64,000 nucleotides of DNA from Labyrinthula sp. Ha (taxonomy: Eukaryota > Sar > Bigyra > Labyrinthulida > Labyrinthulaceae), in contig JAALGZ010000004.1 of NCBI GenBank assembly GCA_015227615.1, positions 1,116,001 through 1,180,000 on the forward strand, given 5' to 3'. Made by a program: the position numbers and the translations under genes. Below are positions 32,141 to 44,400 of the stretch, in pieces. Each line of letters begins with the position of its first letter. Position 1 is the stretch's first letter. The notes beneath the pieces are model-generated. The model ran no database searches and was not told where the DNA came from. It was given only the letters and a program-made list of their open reading frames with translations.

Positions 32141-33897
32141 ATGAGTTTAGATGAGAAAAAGAAAAAAGAAAAGGATGAATTTAATAGAAAAAAACGGGAA
32201 AGACTGTTACAAGTAAGGGAAGAAGAGAGAAGGACGGCACAGAAAAGAATACGAGAATATCGTTTAAAGGTATTTGTTTGATTTTTGATTAGGGTCAATA
32301 GAAAACAATAGAGAAAGATGAGAATAGAAGAACTAGGAGGCGAACACGAATCCAAACTTTAACTGAGCAGATTGAAAAACTGAAACTTGAGAAACTTAAA
32401 AGGGCCATACAAGCAGAAACCAATCAGCGTGCAAAAGGCGCTTACGAAGATGCGCTCTTGGAAGACATTAAAATTTTAGATCGGGTCAAAAAGTTGCGTA
32501 ATGCTGAAGAGAAAAAGAGATATTCTGAAGCGATAAAAAATCAAAAGCGAAGTACAGAGAATAATCCTTTCAAACAAAGGGAAAAAAGGGCTTCAAAGTA
32601 TAGAAAAACAATTGAAGAAAATAAAATATTGGATCGCCAACTTGCAAGGGAAAGACTTTTTAGAGACATAAGTTCAAAAGAGGACAAGATGAACTCATTT
32701 TCTTCTAAAGATCTTCTGTTGTATCTAGGACTTCCAATCAAACCGCTAAAAGATGAAAACTCGATGGTTCCTGGAACTACTTCTAACGAAGAGATACTTA
32801 GCAAAGATGATGTAAACAATAGCTATAATACTGATGAAATCATCGCCCATGATGAGCCGGAAGAGGATTCCAAACATAGCCTCGAGGAAGATGATGTTTT
32901 CTGTCAAGTCGATAAGTTGACTGAAATTGAGAGGAGAAAAAGACTAGAGGATATATTTCTGAGAGTTAGCATGTTGAGAAAACAGGAGAATGAACAAAAG
33001 GAGATTGATAATAATCATAGCTCATGCAGAAGACCCACACAACTAAGCTTTGCAACGAGCCCCTTAGAGATCAAGACTGCAACACAAAAAGTTCAAACCT
33101 CTCCTTGCGCAGGAAGCTCTGACCTGAAGAATAAGTCGGTACTAGTATTGTCCTCACAGCTACCAGTACAAAGTAATATTTCCTCAATAAAAGATACATT
33201 ATACACTGTCCAGAAGGAAAAGGTGGATGAAAATCCCTCAGCAGAAAATATTGCGGCGGAACAAGAACCAAAACTGATGTCTGTTAACAGTACAGTTGAA
33301 AAGCAGACATTTTCAAAATATAACAAAGATAAAACTGAACAATATATTGTTCGAGATAGCAGTACACAACAGAGTTCAGTTTTTACACTTTGCACTGCAC
33401 GGTCTAAGAAAAAACTGAGTGATGCAAAACTTCCTGTTTTGACTAAGAAAAGCGAGAAACTAGCGCGCCAAATTCTTAACGAGATAGATTTTATAATAGT
33501 GGATAGTGAGAGTTCTAAACTATATCATAATAAAAAGCAGGTTCGTGACGAGGAGTTGATACAGGTGAAGCGAATGACTCGTCAAAGAAAGACCGTAAAG
33601 CCGCCTGCACACATGAAATCCTCGACGTTTGGCCAACCTGAAGCTTTGGTTGAGGAAAAAAGAGGAAACGATACTTCTTCTCAGATGCTAATGTCTTTAA
33701 GTTCAAGTAAACCAAGCATCAACCCTTCGCAACCACTGGCAGTGTCTAGCTGTAGTACTGTTGCCACTGATAATCTACTGGACTATGAAAATGACGTTGA
33801 TAGCATAATCCAAGAGAAAGATCTGGAAGATATTGAAGTCAGGTTGAAAAAAATGCTGGACAAAGTTTCTTCCTTAAGCAGTTCCACGCTGCTTTAG
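32141..33897 (+). CDS. Coiled-coil protein with basic C-terminal motif, unidentified
   Basis: The gene has exon 1 at 32141-32269 (43 codons), a 32-nt intron and exon 2 at 32302-33897; product 574 aa. The first 150 residues are almost pure charged coiled coil (MSLDEKKKKEKDEF; after the junction KTIEKDENRRTRRRTRIQTL; EQIEKLKLEKLKRA). The middle is Ser/Thr/Gln-rich and probably disordered. Near residue 480 lies RMTRQRKTVKPPAHMKSSTF, a basic patch that loosely recalls the shugoshin C-terminal box (R.R..V.P..Y...SL), and the end is again helical (EDIEVRLKKMLDKVSSL). Coiled coil at the N-terminus plus basic box at the C-terminus is the shugoshin layout, but the similarity is too weak to assign; a generic scaffold is as likely. 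Confidence 0.7.
32270..32301 (+). other. 32-nt intron of the coiled-coil gene
   Basis: Starts GTATTT and ends CAATAG, phase 0. An internal earlier AG (GATTAG, 23 nt) would leave CAA TAG in frame, so the later acceptor is needed. Retention gives GTA TTT GTT TGA, a stop. Splicing joins two continuous charged coiled-coil frames. Confidence 0.85.
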
Positions 33898-36354
33898 TTT
33901 TTTTTGCTGAAGAATGTTCCTTATTTTTTATTGTTCTATAATGGCCTGGTGCTTGCGAACTATTCGCCCTGCATTTACGCTCCTAGATTCAATCAGAATG
34001 AATGCTGGTTTCATAACCTACATGTTACAAAGTTATTAATGACATCTATTCCCAACTATTGCTTAACTTCCTACACTAGTTTGAATTTTTCATGTTGTAG
34101 TTAAGAACAACTTTGATTCAATACTCTTGGACCATTCATGGTTGCCTCTTCATGAAGTTTATATAATATCAACAGACACCGCCAGCTACTTAAAAACATT
34201 CCTTATTTTTGTAGAGAAGTTTTCAGCCTGAACCAACTCATGCTGCTTGATTTGGCACCTATTGCACAGTAACGTTATTTGTGTTGCTCACCTACAGTAA
34301 ATCATTTAAGCAAATGCTTGATTATAACTAGAGTTCAAAAAAAATCTGGTGGGAAAGATGTAAGAAGCAAACCTATGGATTATACTCAGCTTTAGATGTT
34401 TCTTTATTAAAGCAGAATAATACAAGTCAATACTACCTCATACAAGGTTCGAAAACAATAAAGAAGAACAAACAGGCCGTCAAAATATCCAAAATGATGC
34501 TTACGCAAATATTATCATTTTAGTCAAATCATCACCTATCGAGTGGGTAGGAACTTTAACTATCATTTGCTGTTACAACACTTTAAACCAACTCTATATT
34601 TGCCTCCTAAACTGTTGCTTTGCACTGTTTTTTTGTATGTTTATAATTCCGGTTGTTTCTGAAGCATTATAATCTCGTTTATTAGACTCATACTGCAATA
34701 ACAAGAAACAAAAGTGGACAAATGAGGTTTATGAACAAACTGCTAACAGAATAAAAGTATAGACAACTGTTTCTAGTAGCACTGTAGAAATACTCAACTG
34801 AGATCAATTAAACTTATTCAACGTTGAATGTACAAAGTATTCTTGTTCGAAAGAAGAATATCTACGAAAGCCTACCCTAAGAAGGTATTGCAGAAATACT
34901 TTGTTCCCAGGAGTTTGCTTATGACCCATTGGGCATATTTGTCGACAAGTTCGTGTGTTTTTTTCTTGGCATAGTTGTTCATGGTCTGGTTCAACTTTTT
35001 GTTCATGACCTCTGGTTTTCTTGTATTTTCAGTGGCCTGTATAATTAAGTAAGTGGCTTTCTACTAAAAGGTCCAGTAGAACAGAAAGAACAGCTACTAG
35101 GATTGACAACTATCCTTTTGCGGGAAGGAGTATTTCACCATGAAGTCATTCCATTAACAAACACTCCCAAGTTATATGAAAAGTGTTAGATATGAAACTA
35201 AATTTTAGTCTTAAATACTTTAAAAATAGTATTCGCCAAGTCCTAAGTGTAAACTGTTTACTCTTCTTGTTTTTGTTTTATTTTCTCTACTAGGAGCTAG
35301 TCGAAGACTGTACTCATATTGTGTAACTAATACCAATCTTCGTAGCAACCAAGAAGGGTATTTAACTCAACGCGAACCCCTAAACTAATGTAACCAAAAT
35401 TGTGTAAACGGCAGCCTAGAGACATAGCAAAAAGCCTGTTTTCACTCAGTGCGAACATATTCGCTGCAGTACGAAGAAAGAGTTTCAACTTAAAAAAGTG
35501 GAGACTCTATACAATAACTTTGGATTTAGTTCCTTATTTTGTTACTGACGAATAGTTTTAGGAGTTTAATAGAGCATTTAATCTGTTTCACCCGCGACAA
35601 AATATTCTTTCACCTCCATATTGTAAGAAACTGAGACTTGGGCTTCAAGAAAAAATTCTAACTTTTCATTTGCTACAAACCGTAGTGTTTCTTCTCCTTC
35701 AGTCAGGAGAAATGACAGAAACATGTACCAGCTGCCAAGATTCGGTATTCACAGAAATTCTCCTCCTAAAACCCACTACCCAAACAAATAGAAAAAAGTC
35801 TTCTATACCCCTTGAACAAAAGAAATAAGTGCCAACCAACTATCTAGTGATACCTCATCTTTTCACCGAAAAACCGACTTGTTCCAAAGGTAACTCTTGT
35901 GCAAGCACCAAAGATTCAAGTATACAGTCAGCTTGTTTAAGAACTGCTAAGTTACGGAGATACGCTACATTATGTGCTAAGCTGTTAGAACATATCGATT
36001 TACCCTGTGCTTGACCTTATAAAAGTTTTGCTTAGAATTTTAACCCAGTAAATAGAAATCGAGTACTTTGTCTCTTCCCAAAGACCCGATAGAATAAACG
36101 GTGCTTCTTGTTCTATTGTGACAAAAAATGCTATGCTTTTGTTAACTTGATATTTCGTAAATATATTATTTATTGTTTTTTTTGACGTTTAGGCTTATTG
36201 TGTTGTATCATCACAGTTCAATACTCGCTCAACTATTCTCTTCCAACTGAACACAACTGTTTTATCAACCTTGAGGAAGTTCTCATTACCCCCAAAATAA
36301 CTGCTTATTTATAGTTAGATTTTCAGGTTTTAGTCATTTTCTAAAGACCCATTG
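33898..36354. other. Non-coding stretch, about 2.5 kb
   Basis: AT-rich with only short frames without recognisable products (for example 33904-34104 and 35829-36014). I see no RNA gene or repeat structure here. Confidence 0.5.
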
Positions 36355-36540
36355 TCAAATCCGTGTTTGATTAGCATTAGCTTTGAGAATTTCAATATCA
36401 CGTAAACCAGTTCCTATCAACGCAACTAGTGCTTCAATTTACCGCAAAAAACAATTTAAATGGTTCAAGACACTACTCCTTGAATGAAATACTCGGAAGC
36501 ATTCTGTGCATAACACTGACGCTGCCTTCAGGATATCTTC
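36355..36540 (-). pseudogene. Relic of a threonine-synthase-like gene
   Basis: One minus-strand frame reads DILKAASVLCTECF and, after a damaged stretch with a stop, IEALVALIGTGLRDIEILKA. The order 'EEIL.A...L...EG' then 'VV..LTG.GLKD....' is that of the C-terminal end of bacterial-type threonine synthase and related PLP enzymes. No upstream domain is readable between here and the formyltransferase gene (only about 230 bp). The best reading is a host gene fragment in decay, or a misplaced 3' end; a live gene is unlikely because the PLP-binding part is missing. Confidence 0.35.
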
Positions 36541-36771
36541 ACCTCAAATGATTTAAAAAAGTCATAGATCTGATATATGCTCTGTAATTTATATGATTAA
36601 TTTCTTAACCAACTGCCCATTCACCGTTACTTTCTTGCTTCATGATCCAACCACAAAAACTGAGCAAATATATATCTTAACCTATGTGTTAAGATTTTAG
36701 CAGTTTTAAACTTATTTCAACATAGCTTTTGTAAAAAGACTCTAGATTATATCCTCCAAACTTGTCCAACA

Positions 36772-37801
36772 TCACTTGAAAACTCTATCTTTCTCATTAA
36801 TTGCCTGCAGATAGCCATTCCAAAACTCAGCACTGGAAACTTCACTTTTTCCCTCAACTTGAAGTCTATCAATAATAAGAGTGCCATCTAGTGCACTGAC
36901 AACCAGTGTGTTATCATAAAGATCTATTTGTCCAACTTCGTTCTGAATAACTTTGTTTTTCTCTGCCTTCATCTTACAAATTTTAACAGTCTTACCCTTA
37001 AAACGGCAGTGCACACCAAGATTTTCACTAAAGGCACGAAACTTATTAAATATATATTTGGTAGAATCCAGTTCCCAAGATATAAAACTGTTTTTCTTTT
37101 TCACTTTACGGCTATAACTTTCTTCTACATCCTTGTTTACATTTGTTAAGACTCTAATCTGGTTATTCAGAGAGGTATCTTCTACAATAGCTTTCAATAA
37201 GGTCGATCCTTTTTTTGTTAATCTTGAGTGTAGACAGTCATAAAACTCATTATGCAGAACCTTTGTCTCGTCTTGTCCTACAACTCTTCCTCTGTCCCAT
37301 TGGTTGGTGTCTGGATCAAGATGTAACAACGACACACCAGTGATAACATCATCTTTCAAGATTGTATGATGAATTGGTGAAGCACCTCTGTGCCGTGGCA
37401 ACAAGGACGGATGTACGTTCAGAAACCCATGTCTACAAACTTTAAACATCTCGCTTGGCTAAACTAAACCAAAAAACCAACACCTACAACAAAGCCTCCA
37501 AAATCTGTTACTATCCCAAGGTCGAAGGTATTATACTCAAATTGTTTCAAAGAGCTGTGCCATCGCTTCCATTCAGCTTTAGTTCCTTCTGGCGCTTCAA
37601 CAAGTGGCAGTCCAAACTCGCTTGCAGTTTGATAGATCTACACTTCCATCAAACGAAGAAAACTACCGGTGTGGGTTTCAGTAACTTCTTTCTTTTCCCA
37701 AATGACTTCGGCGCAGATGCTATTACACTGATGTCGTGATCTAAAATGGATGGTAGGATTCCCTGTGCCAGCTTACCATTACCAATGAATAATATCTTCA
37801 T
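36772..37801 (-). CDS. MTFMT: Methionyl-tRNA formyltransferase (organelle type)
   Basis: Transfers a formyl group from 10-formyl-THF to initiator Met-tRNA for translation in mitochondria or plastids. Three exons: 37801-37667 (45 codons), 37637-37488 (50), 37458-36772 (228 plus stop), split by two 29-nt introns; product 323 aa. Exon 1 starts MKILFIGNGKLAQGILPSIL, the usual beta-strand opening. Exon 2 has DLGIVTDFGGFV, completed by PSEMFKVCRHGFLNVHPSLL. The catalytic triad is complete: N109 and H111 in NVHPSLLPRHRGASP, D150 in WDRGRVV, at almost the same positions as in E. coli (108, 110, 146). The C-terminal tRNA-binding domain (GKTVKICKMKA..., NTLVVSALDGTLIIDRLQVEGK) follows. An organelle presequence is not visible in front of MKILF. 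Divergent from the CCT gene (265 bp between starts). Confidence 0.93.
37459..37487 (-). other. 29-nt intron 2 of MTFMT
   Basis: Starts GTAGGT and ends GTTTAG, phase 0, T- and G-rich. It lies between the codons for GGFV and PSEM, exactly inside the conserved 'F..(Y/F).P.E' block. Read through, its last codon is TAG. Confidence 0.92.
37638..37666 (-). other. 29-nt intron 1 of MTFMT
   Basis: Starts GTAGTT and ends GTGTAG, phase 0. It separates KKLLKPTP from IYQTASEFGLPLVEAPEG, restoring the family's 'P.P.....A...G.P...' order. Retention gives TGA after five codons. Confidence 0.92.
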
Positions 37802-38066
37802 TTTTCTCTTGTTTTTTACACTGAAAACATTGCATCTGAATTCCGGTTCAGTTGGATGGCCAAATCAACCATTTCTACGAAAAGATTTGATTGGGTTGAT
37901 CCAAATAACCCAATATGATTGGATAAATTAAAGAAGTTCAAACCCATCAAAAGTGATTTTAGAAAACTGCGAATACATTTAGCGAAAGTCCCTTTCAGGA
38001 GAAGAGAGAATTGATTACAATAAAAGATTTTATCAAACTGGTTTCCACTAGCTAATTAAACGAAGA

Positions 38067-38795
38067 ATGATTGAAACAAACGGAGCAACAGCAACACTAC
38101 ACAATGCAGCACAGTGTCTTGTTGATCTTTCACGTTCTACAAGTGCATCTTGCCCGGTTTACCTCAACTCTCCCAAGAATCCTATGCCGAAATTCTCCCT
38201 CTCCGAGCATACAAGTCAAAGAAAGGGTTTTCCCTCAGCTGTAAAGTTAAGCGTCGATATCTTAGAAGGCTTAAAACGTAATTCCGGTTCAATGTTGAAG
38301 GTCGAATCAACTGTTGGTTCTGGGAAGAATGAAGGGATGAGTGCATTGTTTCAAGTTGCCAAGGAAGCTTTAGGAGAACTTCCACCAGTTGAACTTGAGG
38401 AAAAGGTACATATGCCGTCACATGGACATAACTTGCGAAAGAAGAAACGTAGTTTCTCTTCTCTCGTTGTTGAGACAAAGGTGATGAAACCAAAATTCCG
38501 AGGAAAGCGATCGAACAGATTTGGAAAACGAATGAAGTCAAAACGTAGAGCAATAAGTTTGGATACTGCTAGAGTTCTAGAATATAGTGGGTTAGATGCA
38601 GGTGGATATAATCCAGAAGAAAGAGAGAAGGCCTTGGAGAGGTTTATCGAGAAAAGAAGGAAGAGGAATTGGAAGAAAGTAGTCAAATATCCTGTTAGAA
38701 AGACTTTTGCGGATAGCAGAATGAGAGTTAAAGGTAGGTTTATCTCTAAAAAAGATGAGAAGGTTATCGTTGATGGTCTTGTCATTTTGATGTAA
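38067..38795 (+). CDS. CCT-domain transcriptional regulator
   Basis: 242 aa. Residues 186-229 form a CCT domain: REKALERFIEKRRKRNWKKV followed by VKYPVRKTFADSRMRVKGRF, matching the plant consensus 'R...L.R+.EKR+.R.F.K.IRY..RK..A..R.R.+GRF'. In CONSTANS, TOC1 and relatives this domain binds DNA with NF-YB/YC and carries a nuclear signal. Two further basic patches (123-130 and 143-162) are probable nuclear signals. No B-box, response-regulator or GATA finger is present. The N-terminal 180 residues are Ser-rich with an acidic-hydrophobic helix (SALFQVAKEALGELPPVELE). The gene is uninterrupted and divergent from MTFMT. CCT proteins are typical of the green lineage and are found in other algae, so this gene is the best lineage hint in the window. 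Confidence 0.82.
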   Translation: MIETNGATATLHNAAQCLVDLSRSTSASCPVYLNSPKNPMPKFSLSEHTSQRKGFPSAVKLSVDILEGLKRNSGSMLKVESTVGSGKNEGMSALFQVAKEALGELPPVELEEKVHMPSHGHNLRKKKRSFSSLVVETKVMKPKFRGKRSNRFGKRMKSKRRAISLDTARVLEYSGLDAGGYNPEEREKALERFIEKRRKRNWKKVVKYPVRKTFADSRMRVKGRFISKKDEKVIVDGLVILM

Positions 38796-40894
38796 ATATT
38801 GAGGCGCTACGCTGTAAATAAATGTTTGAGTTTTAGGCCAGAAATCAGGTTTGTAATTAATCTAGAGCCTAGTTATTTAGTTTGCCAAAATAAGCTATGT
38901 TTTATTTATTTAAGTTAAACGAGGCTTTTTGTAAAGAAGTTGAAAGATTACTTTTAGAATATCTTTAATACTATTCAAATTAGAAAATATTTATGATTTT
39001 ATTTTAAGCATTTTATTTCTTCTATTAAGAATAGGCAAAAAGAGTTCCCAAATTTAATATCTACAACTTAAACTAGGTTGACATAAAAAGTCTTGAAGAA
39101 ATACACTCTAGTTGCAGAAGATAGTATATGTAAAAAACTTTGTCAAGAACATTTCGAAGATAACACCCAGGTTCAATCAGGAAGATCGCGTAATGAAAAA
39201 TAATTTTCAAACTCCGTATTTCACCAAAGTTTTATCTATGCTGGGAATATAATCACACATAAAGAAATAAAGTTAATTCATATCTTCCCTTCGTCATAAC
39301 ATACCGGCAGCTTTCTGTAACCTATTTTTGTACAGAAATATTTAATTCTAGAGTTGATTAATGAGTGTTCTGCGTTGAGATTAGTCTCTAGTCTAAATAA
39401 ACTAATATTTACCCTAAGAAAATTCTACATCAGCTTCTATTCTGTACACTTGTATATAATAATTTAAGTAGCAATTTAAAGTCATAAACAGTTTATTTGA
39501 TGCAGCAAAACCTTTGTATCCCTGAGAATGCATGCTTAAACCAAGAATAAAGTTAAGAAATATATTTAGTAAACCTGCATATTTTTTTTCAGTTCAAAGT
39601 CTATATCTAACCCATCATTTTCAAAACACCGAAGATTTTGGAACTTAATGTGAAACTAAACAAGGGAAATAACAAAGAGTATGTCACAGATTACTCAAAG
39701 GTTCTAAGTCTAGGTGAAAAGTCGTATTTGAGAAGTTAACAGAGGTTAATGCATATTTGAATCCAGAGAAACAATTGAAACCAGGTAAACCTCTAGTTAT
39801 AGGATTTAGTATCTTCTTGTTGGAAGGGAGTGTATAATAAGATTTATACTTAACTTCTCCTCATTTGAGTTCTAATGAGCATCTTCCAGGTTACTTGGAA
39901 TGCAACAAAAATTGTCTTCAAGCATAAGACGTAAGAACAGAGATCTCTAAACGCAATGTGTACCGAGGATAGAATCATTGGTAGCTTAAACTTCTGTTGG
40001 TGTACGAGATAATCTCACTTACACTTCTTCAAAGCAATAACATCATATTAAATAAGCTAAACAAGTATTTTTAAAACTAATAATTTTGAATCATTACATT
40101 AAACTGTCTAAAGTCTTTTTTGTACAAACACTGGCTTTATAGATGTTAATGATGGGGAATTTATACAGTGTTCTAGATTGCACCATATGTGACGGCGCCT
40201 CAAAAAATCTTTTGAGTGTAAAGGGTTTCTTTGCACAAGAATCAGCTAGAGGTGTCAATTCTACCCAGGGCATATTACCTGGCATTTATAATGTATGCAA
40301 CCTTAAGTTTTGACATGTAAATGGAATCATATCTATTCCCAGCGACTGAATTAAACGAAAAAAAAAGGCAACTAATATAGGACTAACACATTTGATGACC
40401 AGCGTTCAGAAACCTAGATCCTTGATATTACTATATTTCAGGAGAATTAGCTCTGTCCATTTGAGTTTCATCAACTGAAGTCACATGAGTGACTTGTTTT
40501 GTCACAGCTCAAGATTTCATCCTGCTTCCAACTTTTCCTTATAGTACCATGCAACACTTCGAGTAGGCCTATACAGCAATAACTAGAATGCGAGCTCCTT
40601 GATTCCAAATGAAACAAGATTAGGACTTGGTTGCAGCTTTTATATATGTAATTTGAAACCGTCAGACCAGGAAGAATTAAGACTTGTAGTCATATTTGTG
40701 TGTAGCTTTTTATCCTGTCAAAACTTTCAAGTACAGTATAAATCATGCTCTTTAAGAATTAGTTTTTCTTGTTGCATAGTGATGCACTAGTTGCATTAGG
40801 TTTACCTCAATAATTTAGCACTCTATGTGCAGATGATGAGAAGTACCTGACCTAAGTAATGTTTCCACACGCTATTCGAGTAGGTGTGTCTTTT

Positions 40895-41400
40895 CCGATG
40901 ATTTGCTTTTGGGGCAGCAAATATAGTATAACATTCGTTCCTTGTTGAAATATGTTTTTAGAGCTAGCTGGTGCTTTGAGAAATGTAGTTTCTATCTGCC
41001 CGGAATGAACTATCGGACAATCAAACACGCCTAAAGATGTTAATAAAATTAACAAATTATGCTAGGCTCTAAACTGAATTAATTCAGGCCGTCTCCAGTA
41101 ACATTTAAGTCGATTCTAGGAAGAGCTATTTAGAATATGTTTTGTGAAGAACCTACAAATGTTCCAAATGCTTTCTTAAAGTTCTTTGTTACTTAAGTAA
41201 ATGTAGGTCTAAGTTTCTTTTATCGTAATTAGTCTAATTTCTAGTTATCTTATAACTTGCAGTTACCTTTGCTCATTGTTGTTGTTGTTTTATATGAGAT
41301 AATGTCGTAATGTTAGTTATGTTTTAGTTTCCCAAAACATCTAATACTATCATCACTACACTATTTGAGCCTGTTATGATAACTGATGACAGATTAAGTA
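40895..41400 (+). repeat. Diverged repeat, copy A
   Basis: Shares ordered blocks with 55840-56300: a 'CCGGAATGAACTATCGGACA' block (CTCGGAATACACTATCGAAC in copy B), then AACTGAATTAATTCAG, then GTTATCTTATAACTTGCAGT, then GATAACTGATGACAGATTAA. Between blocks the copies differ strongly. No coding potential or terminal repeats seen, so class unknown. Confidence 0.45.
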
Positions 41401-44400
41401 TGCACAAGATATCACAAAAATCGACAGAACAGGCTAGAATGTGATCTTCGCCCATGAACTCTTAACAACTTAATCGAAACAAATATTGGAATGAGATAAA
41501 TTTTTTCTTTGAGCTATGTAATACTCTCCGCCATATTTTATCAGTTTATCTGATACTTTGTATATTTCAGAGGCTCCTTACTATATGCTTTCTTGATAGT
41601 TTCATTGGAGTGTGGAACATTCTTTTTGCGGTTTTACTTGTGTTGTTGTGTATGAATCACTTACCAAATATTCAAACTGCTGGTAAACTTCCCTGTAATG
41701 ACTTAATAGCACTTTAACTACATACCTATTGCATTAACATATTAATACAAAGATTCACATAGCCTCGACAGTCGTTATGTAAGAATCATAAATCTTATAA
41801 GATATACTCTCCAGGAAAAAAAATCAATTGCGCTCCTTGTAATAAAGAACGTATTCAACGTGACAGCATTCCTTAAGGACTAAATTAAAGTCTCTACGTA
41901 AATCGTTATTAGGATTGTAGCTTTAAGGAGCTCAATGATATGTTAAATTTAGTTACAAGTCTTTAACACTGCGCAATCACCTTACTTTTTTCGGACTTAA
42001 CTCGTTGCTGAACTCCGTCTGATTAAAATATAAGTTGTTATCTTTCAAGGAGCTAGATTGGCTGAGTCCGGCTTCAGGAAAGATAAAATGATTGTTTTCC
42101 ACTATGTCCCCTGTGCCTACTGGGGAGAGCACCTGTTTTTCCAATATGGTAGTAGCAGAAAAAACTCTGTCTCAACGTTACTGACTTTCTAGATTGGAGT
42201 ATTTTCTATTTCTACTATATATTCTCTATTACTCCGTGATGATGTTAGTAATTCATAGGATTAGAAAAGGTATTGAAGATCTATTTTCTACCAGAATAAA
42301 ATGCAACACCTTGTTTTGAGGGTTGTTTATAGAGGCAACATCGATAATTTCTTATCATGAAAACTATCTCTTATTCAAGCGAGAATGAAAAAATTAAGTT
42401 AGGTATACTGAGAATGTACTTTAAAATGTAAATAACTTAGAACGAAGACAATGCAGTATTATTGAGATACTGTAGAAGTCACTAATGTATAATCCATCAC
42501 AAGAGATCATCTCTGGCTTGAAAAACTAACCCAGCATTTTTTATCCAATTCTGTATGCAATATACTCTATCACAGAATTAGTGATGATAATATCTAATCT
42601 CAAATAAATTTGGACATATTTTGATTGACATCAATTGGGGACTAGGTATTGGTAGTGAACTTATTAATTTGGGTACTAGCATGGCACCATTATATGTCCC
42701 ATCTTGTAATTGTTAAAAGGTCATTGCACGAAACCTTCACTTTTATTGTTGAGTTTTAGTTACAAGTTCACTAAAAACTTAATAGTGGTGTTATGTGCTC
42801 AGATTGAAAATTTGATAAATTGCGAATATAAGAAGTCGGCAACTGAGGTTTCAAAGAAGTATTCAAGAAGCGATAGGCTAAGCCTCAGGTAGAAAGGAGA
42901 ATGCAGATACAAGATTTCTTTTCGTATTTTTCGCTGAGCCCAAAATAGCTACACGTGATGTTATGTTCACGGTAGCTCATTCAAGAAATAGTAGAAAGAT
43001 TTTGATGCAATATTATTGCCAAAATTTTTAGTCCCAATATGAGTTTACTCGGTGCTTTTAATCATTTGACTATTCGATGCTGCCGGATATACCCATCGCC
43101 TCGGAAACCAGAGATTTTCCATTTTGTATGTGGAGAGATAGCAAATGATCAGGTTCAAAATTTTGTTAGTCTCAACAAGAGAAGACCTATTCTAGTGTGA
43201 AAACATTCTTTTTCGAAGGAGCCTCCTGTTTTGGGGTCAAGGTTCTTACCTAATTCAAACTGGGTATCCAGTTTCCGATAATGCAACCAAGAGTGACGAA
43301 GCAGAAGCATATTAAAATAGTCAACTAGAATTTACATCTAAGACAAAATTCTACTGCCGTTTCAGCAAATAGTGCATATTCAATCTACTCAGTGACAAGT
43401 GAGCATTGCAGCTGTATACATGTTGGTACTTTAAGTGCGAAGTTAAGAAAACTTACGTTGAATTTTATTTCTTCATTCCACAAATTATTACCGAGCTTGG
43501 AAGGTGAGGAAAATCCTCATTCTGGGATCTAAACATTAATTTGATTGCAGGGAGAGCCTCAATACAGCAGTCAAATATACTTGGCTATACATATGCCTTA
43601 TATCTCTTGTGATAGGGGGAACCAAGATTGCAAACTACTTTGCAACAATCTAGGGGGGACGCTATCATTGCCTCCGTGTAATTCTCTTCGAAACTGACAT
43701 TGAAACAACAGAGCTAGAAAATTATTTCCCCCCTATCCCAATTTTGAAGCATGATATGTCAGCTGATAGAGCTTTTTTAATTCACCGCATTAGCGAAAAC
43801 AAGCAATCTGGTTAGGATATCGTAGCAAAACCTACGATGTGTTTATAGTTCACCAGCTTTTTTCATAGTTAGGAATTTTTTGAAATCCCTAACATAGCCA
43901 ACCATTCATTAATTCATCTCTAGATGATTCTACTTCAACGTTGCTAAATTATGATGTTTTTTGTAAATTGAGGAAAACGTTTTCAACATTTCTCTTGATT
44001 TAAGAAGTGTTGTACATACTTGTGGGAATGTATTCACCATTCGCTAGACAGTTGCACTAAGTGTTACTGTGAAAATAAAATTTGTCATGAATGCTTAAAA
44101 GTAATTCCTAAGAGATTGAGCAAACCTGCTTCATATCGATCCTAGATATATTTTAGATCAAACTCTCCATTTTTATAGCTTGATTGACTACATGTTAAGC
44201 CATAATCAAAACAGATTCAGAAATCCCTATCAAAAGCTATAAGAGAACCAATATGTGCTTCAACCAATCACTTGTGTGCTTATACAATAGCAATTTAACA
44301 AAAATTGTATATTTTTGACTTCCTGCGGGTGAAAGCACTTCAATCGTTCCCTTTCTAACACGATAACTAAAGGGTATCCAACTTAATTACAAGAAGCTTG

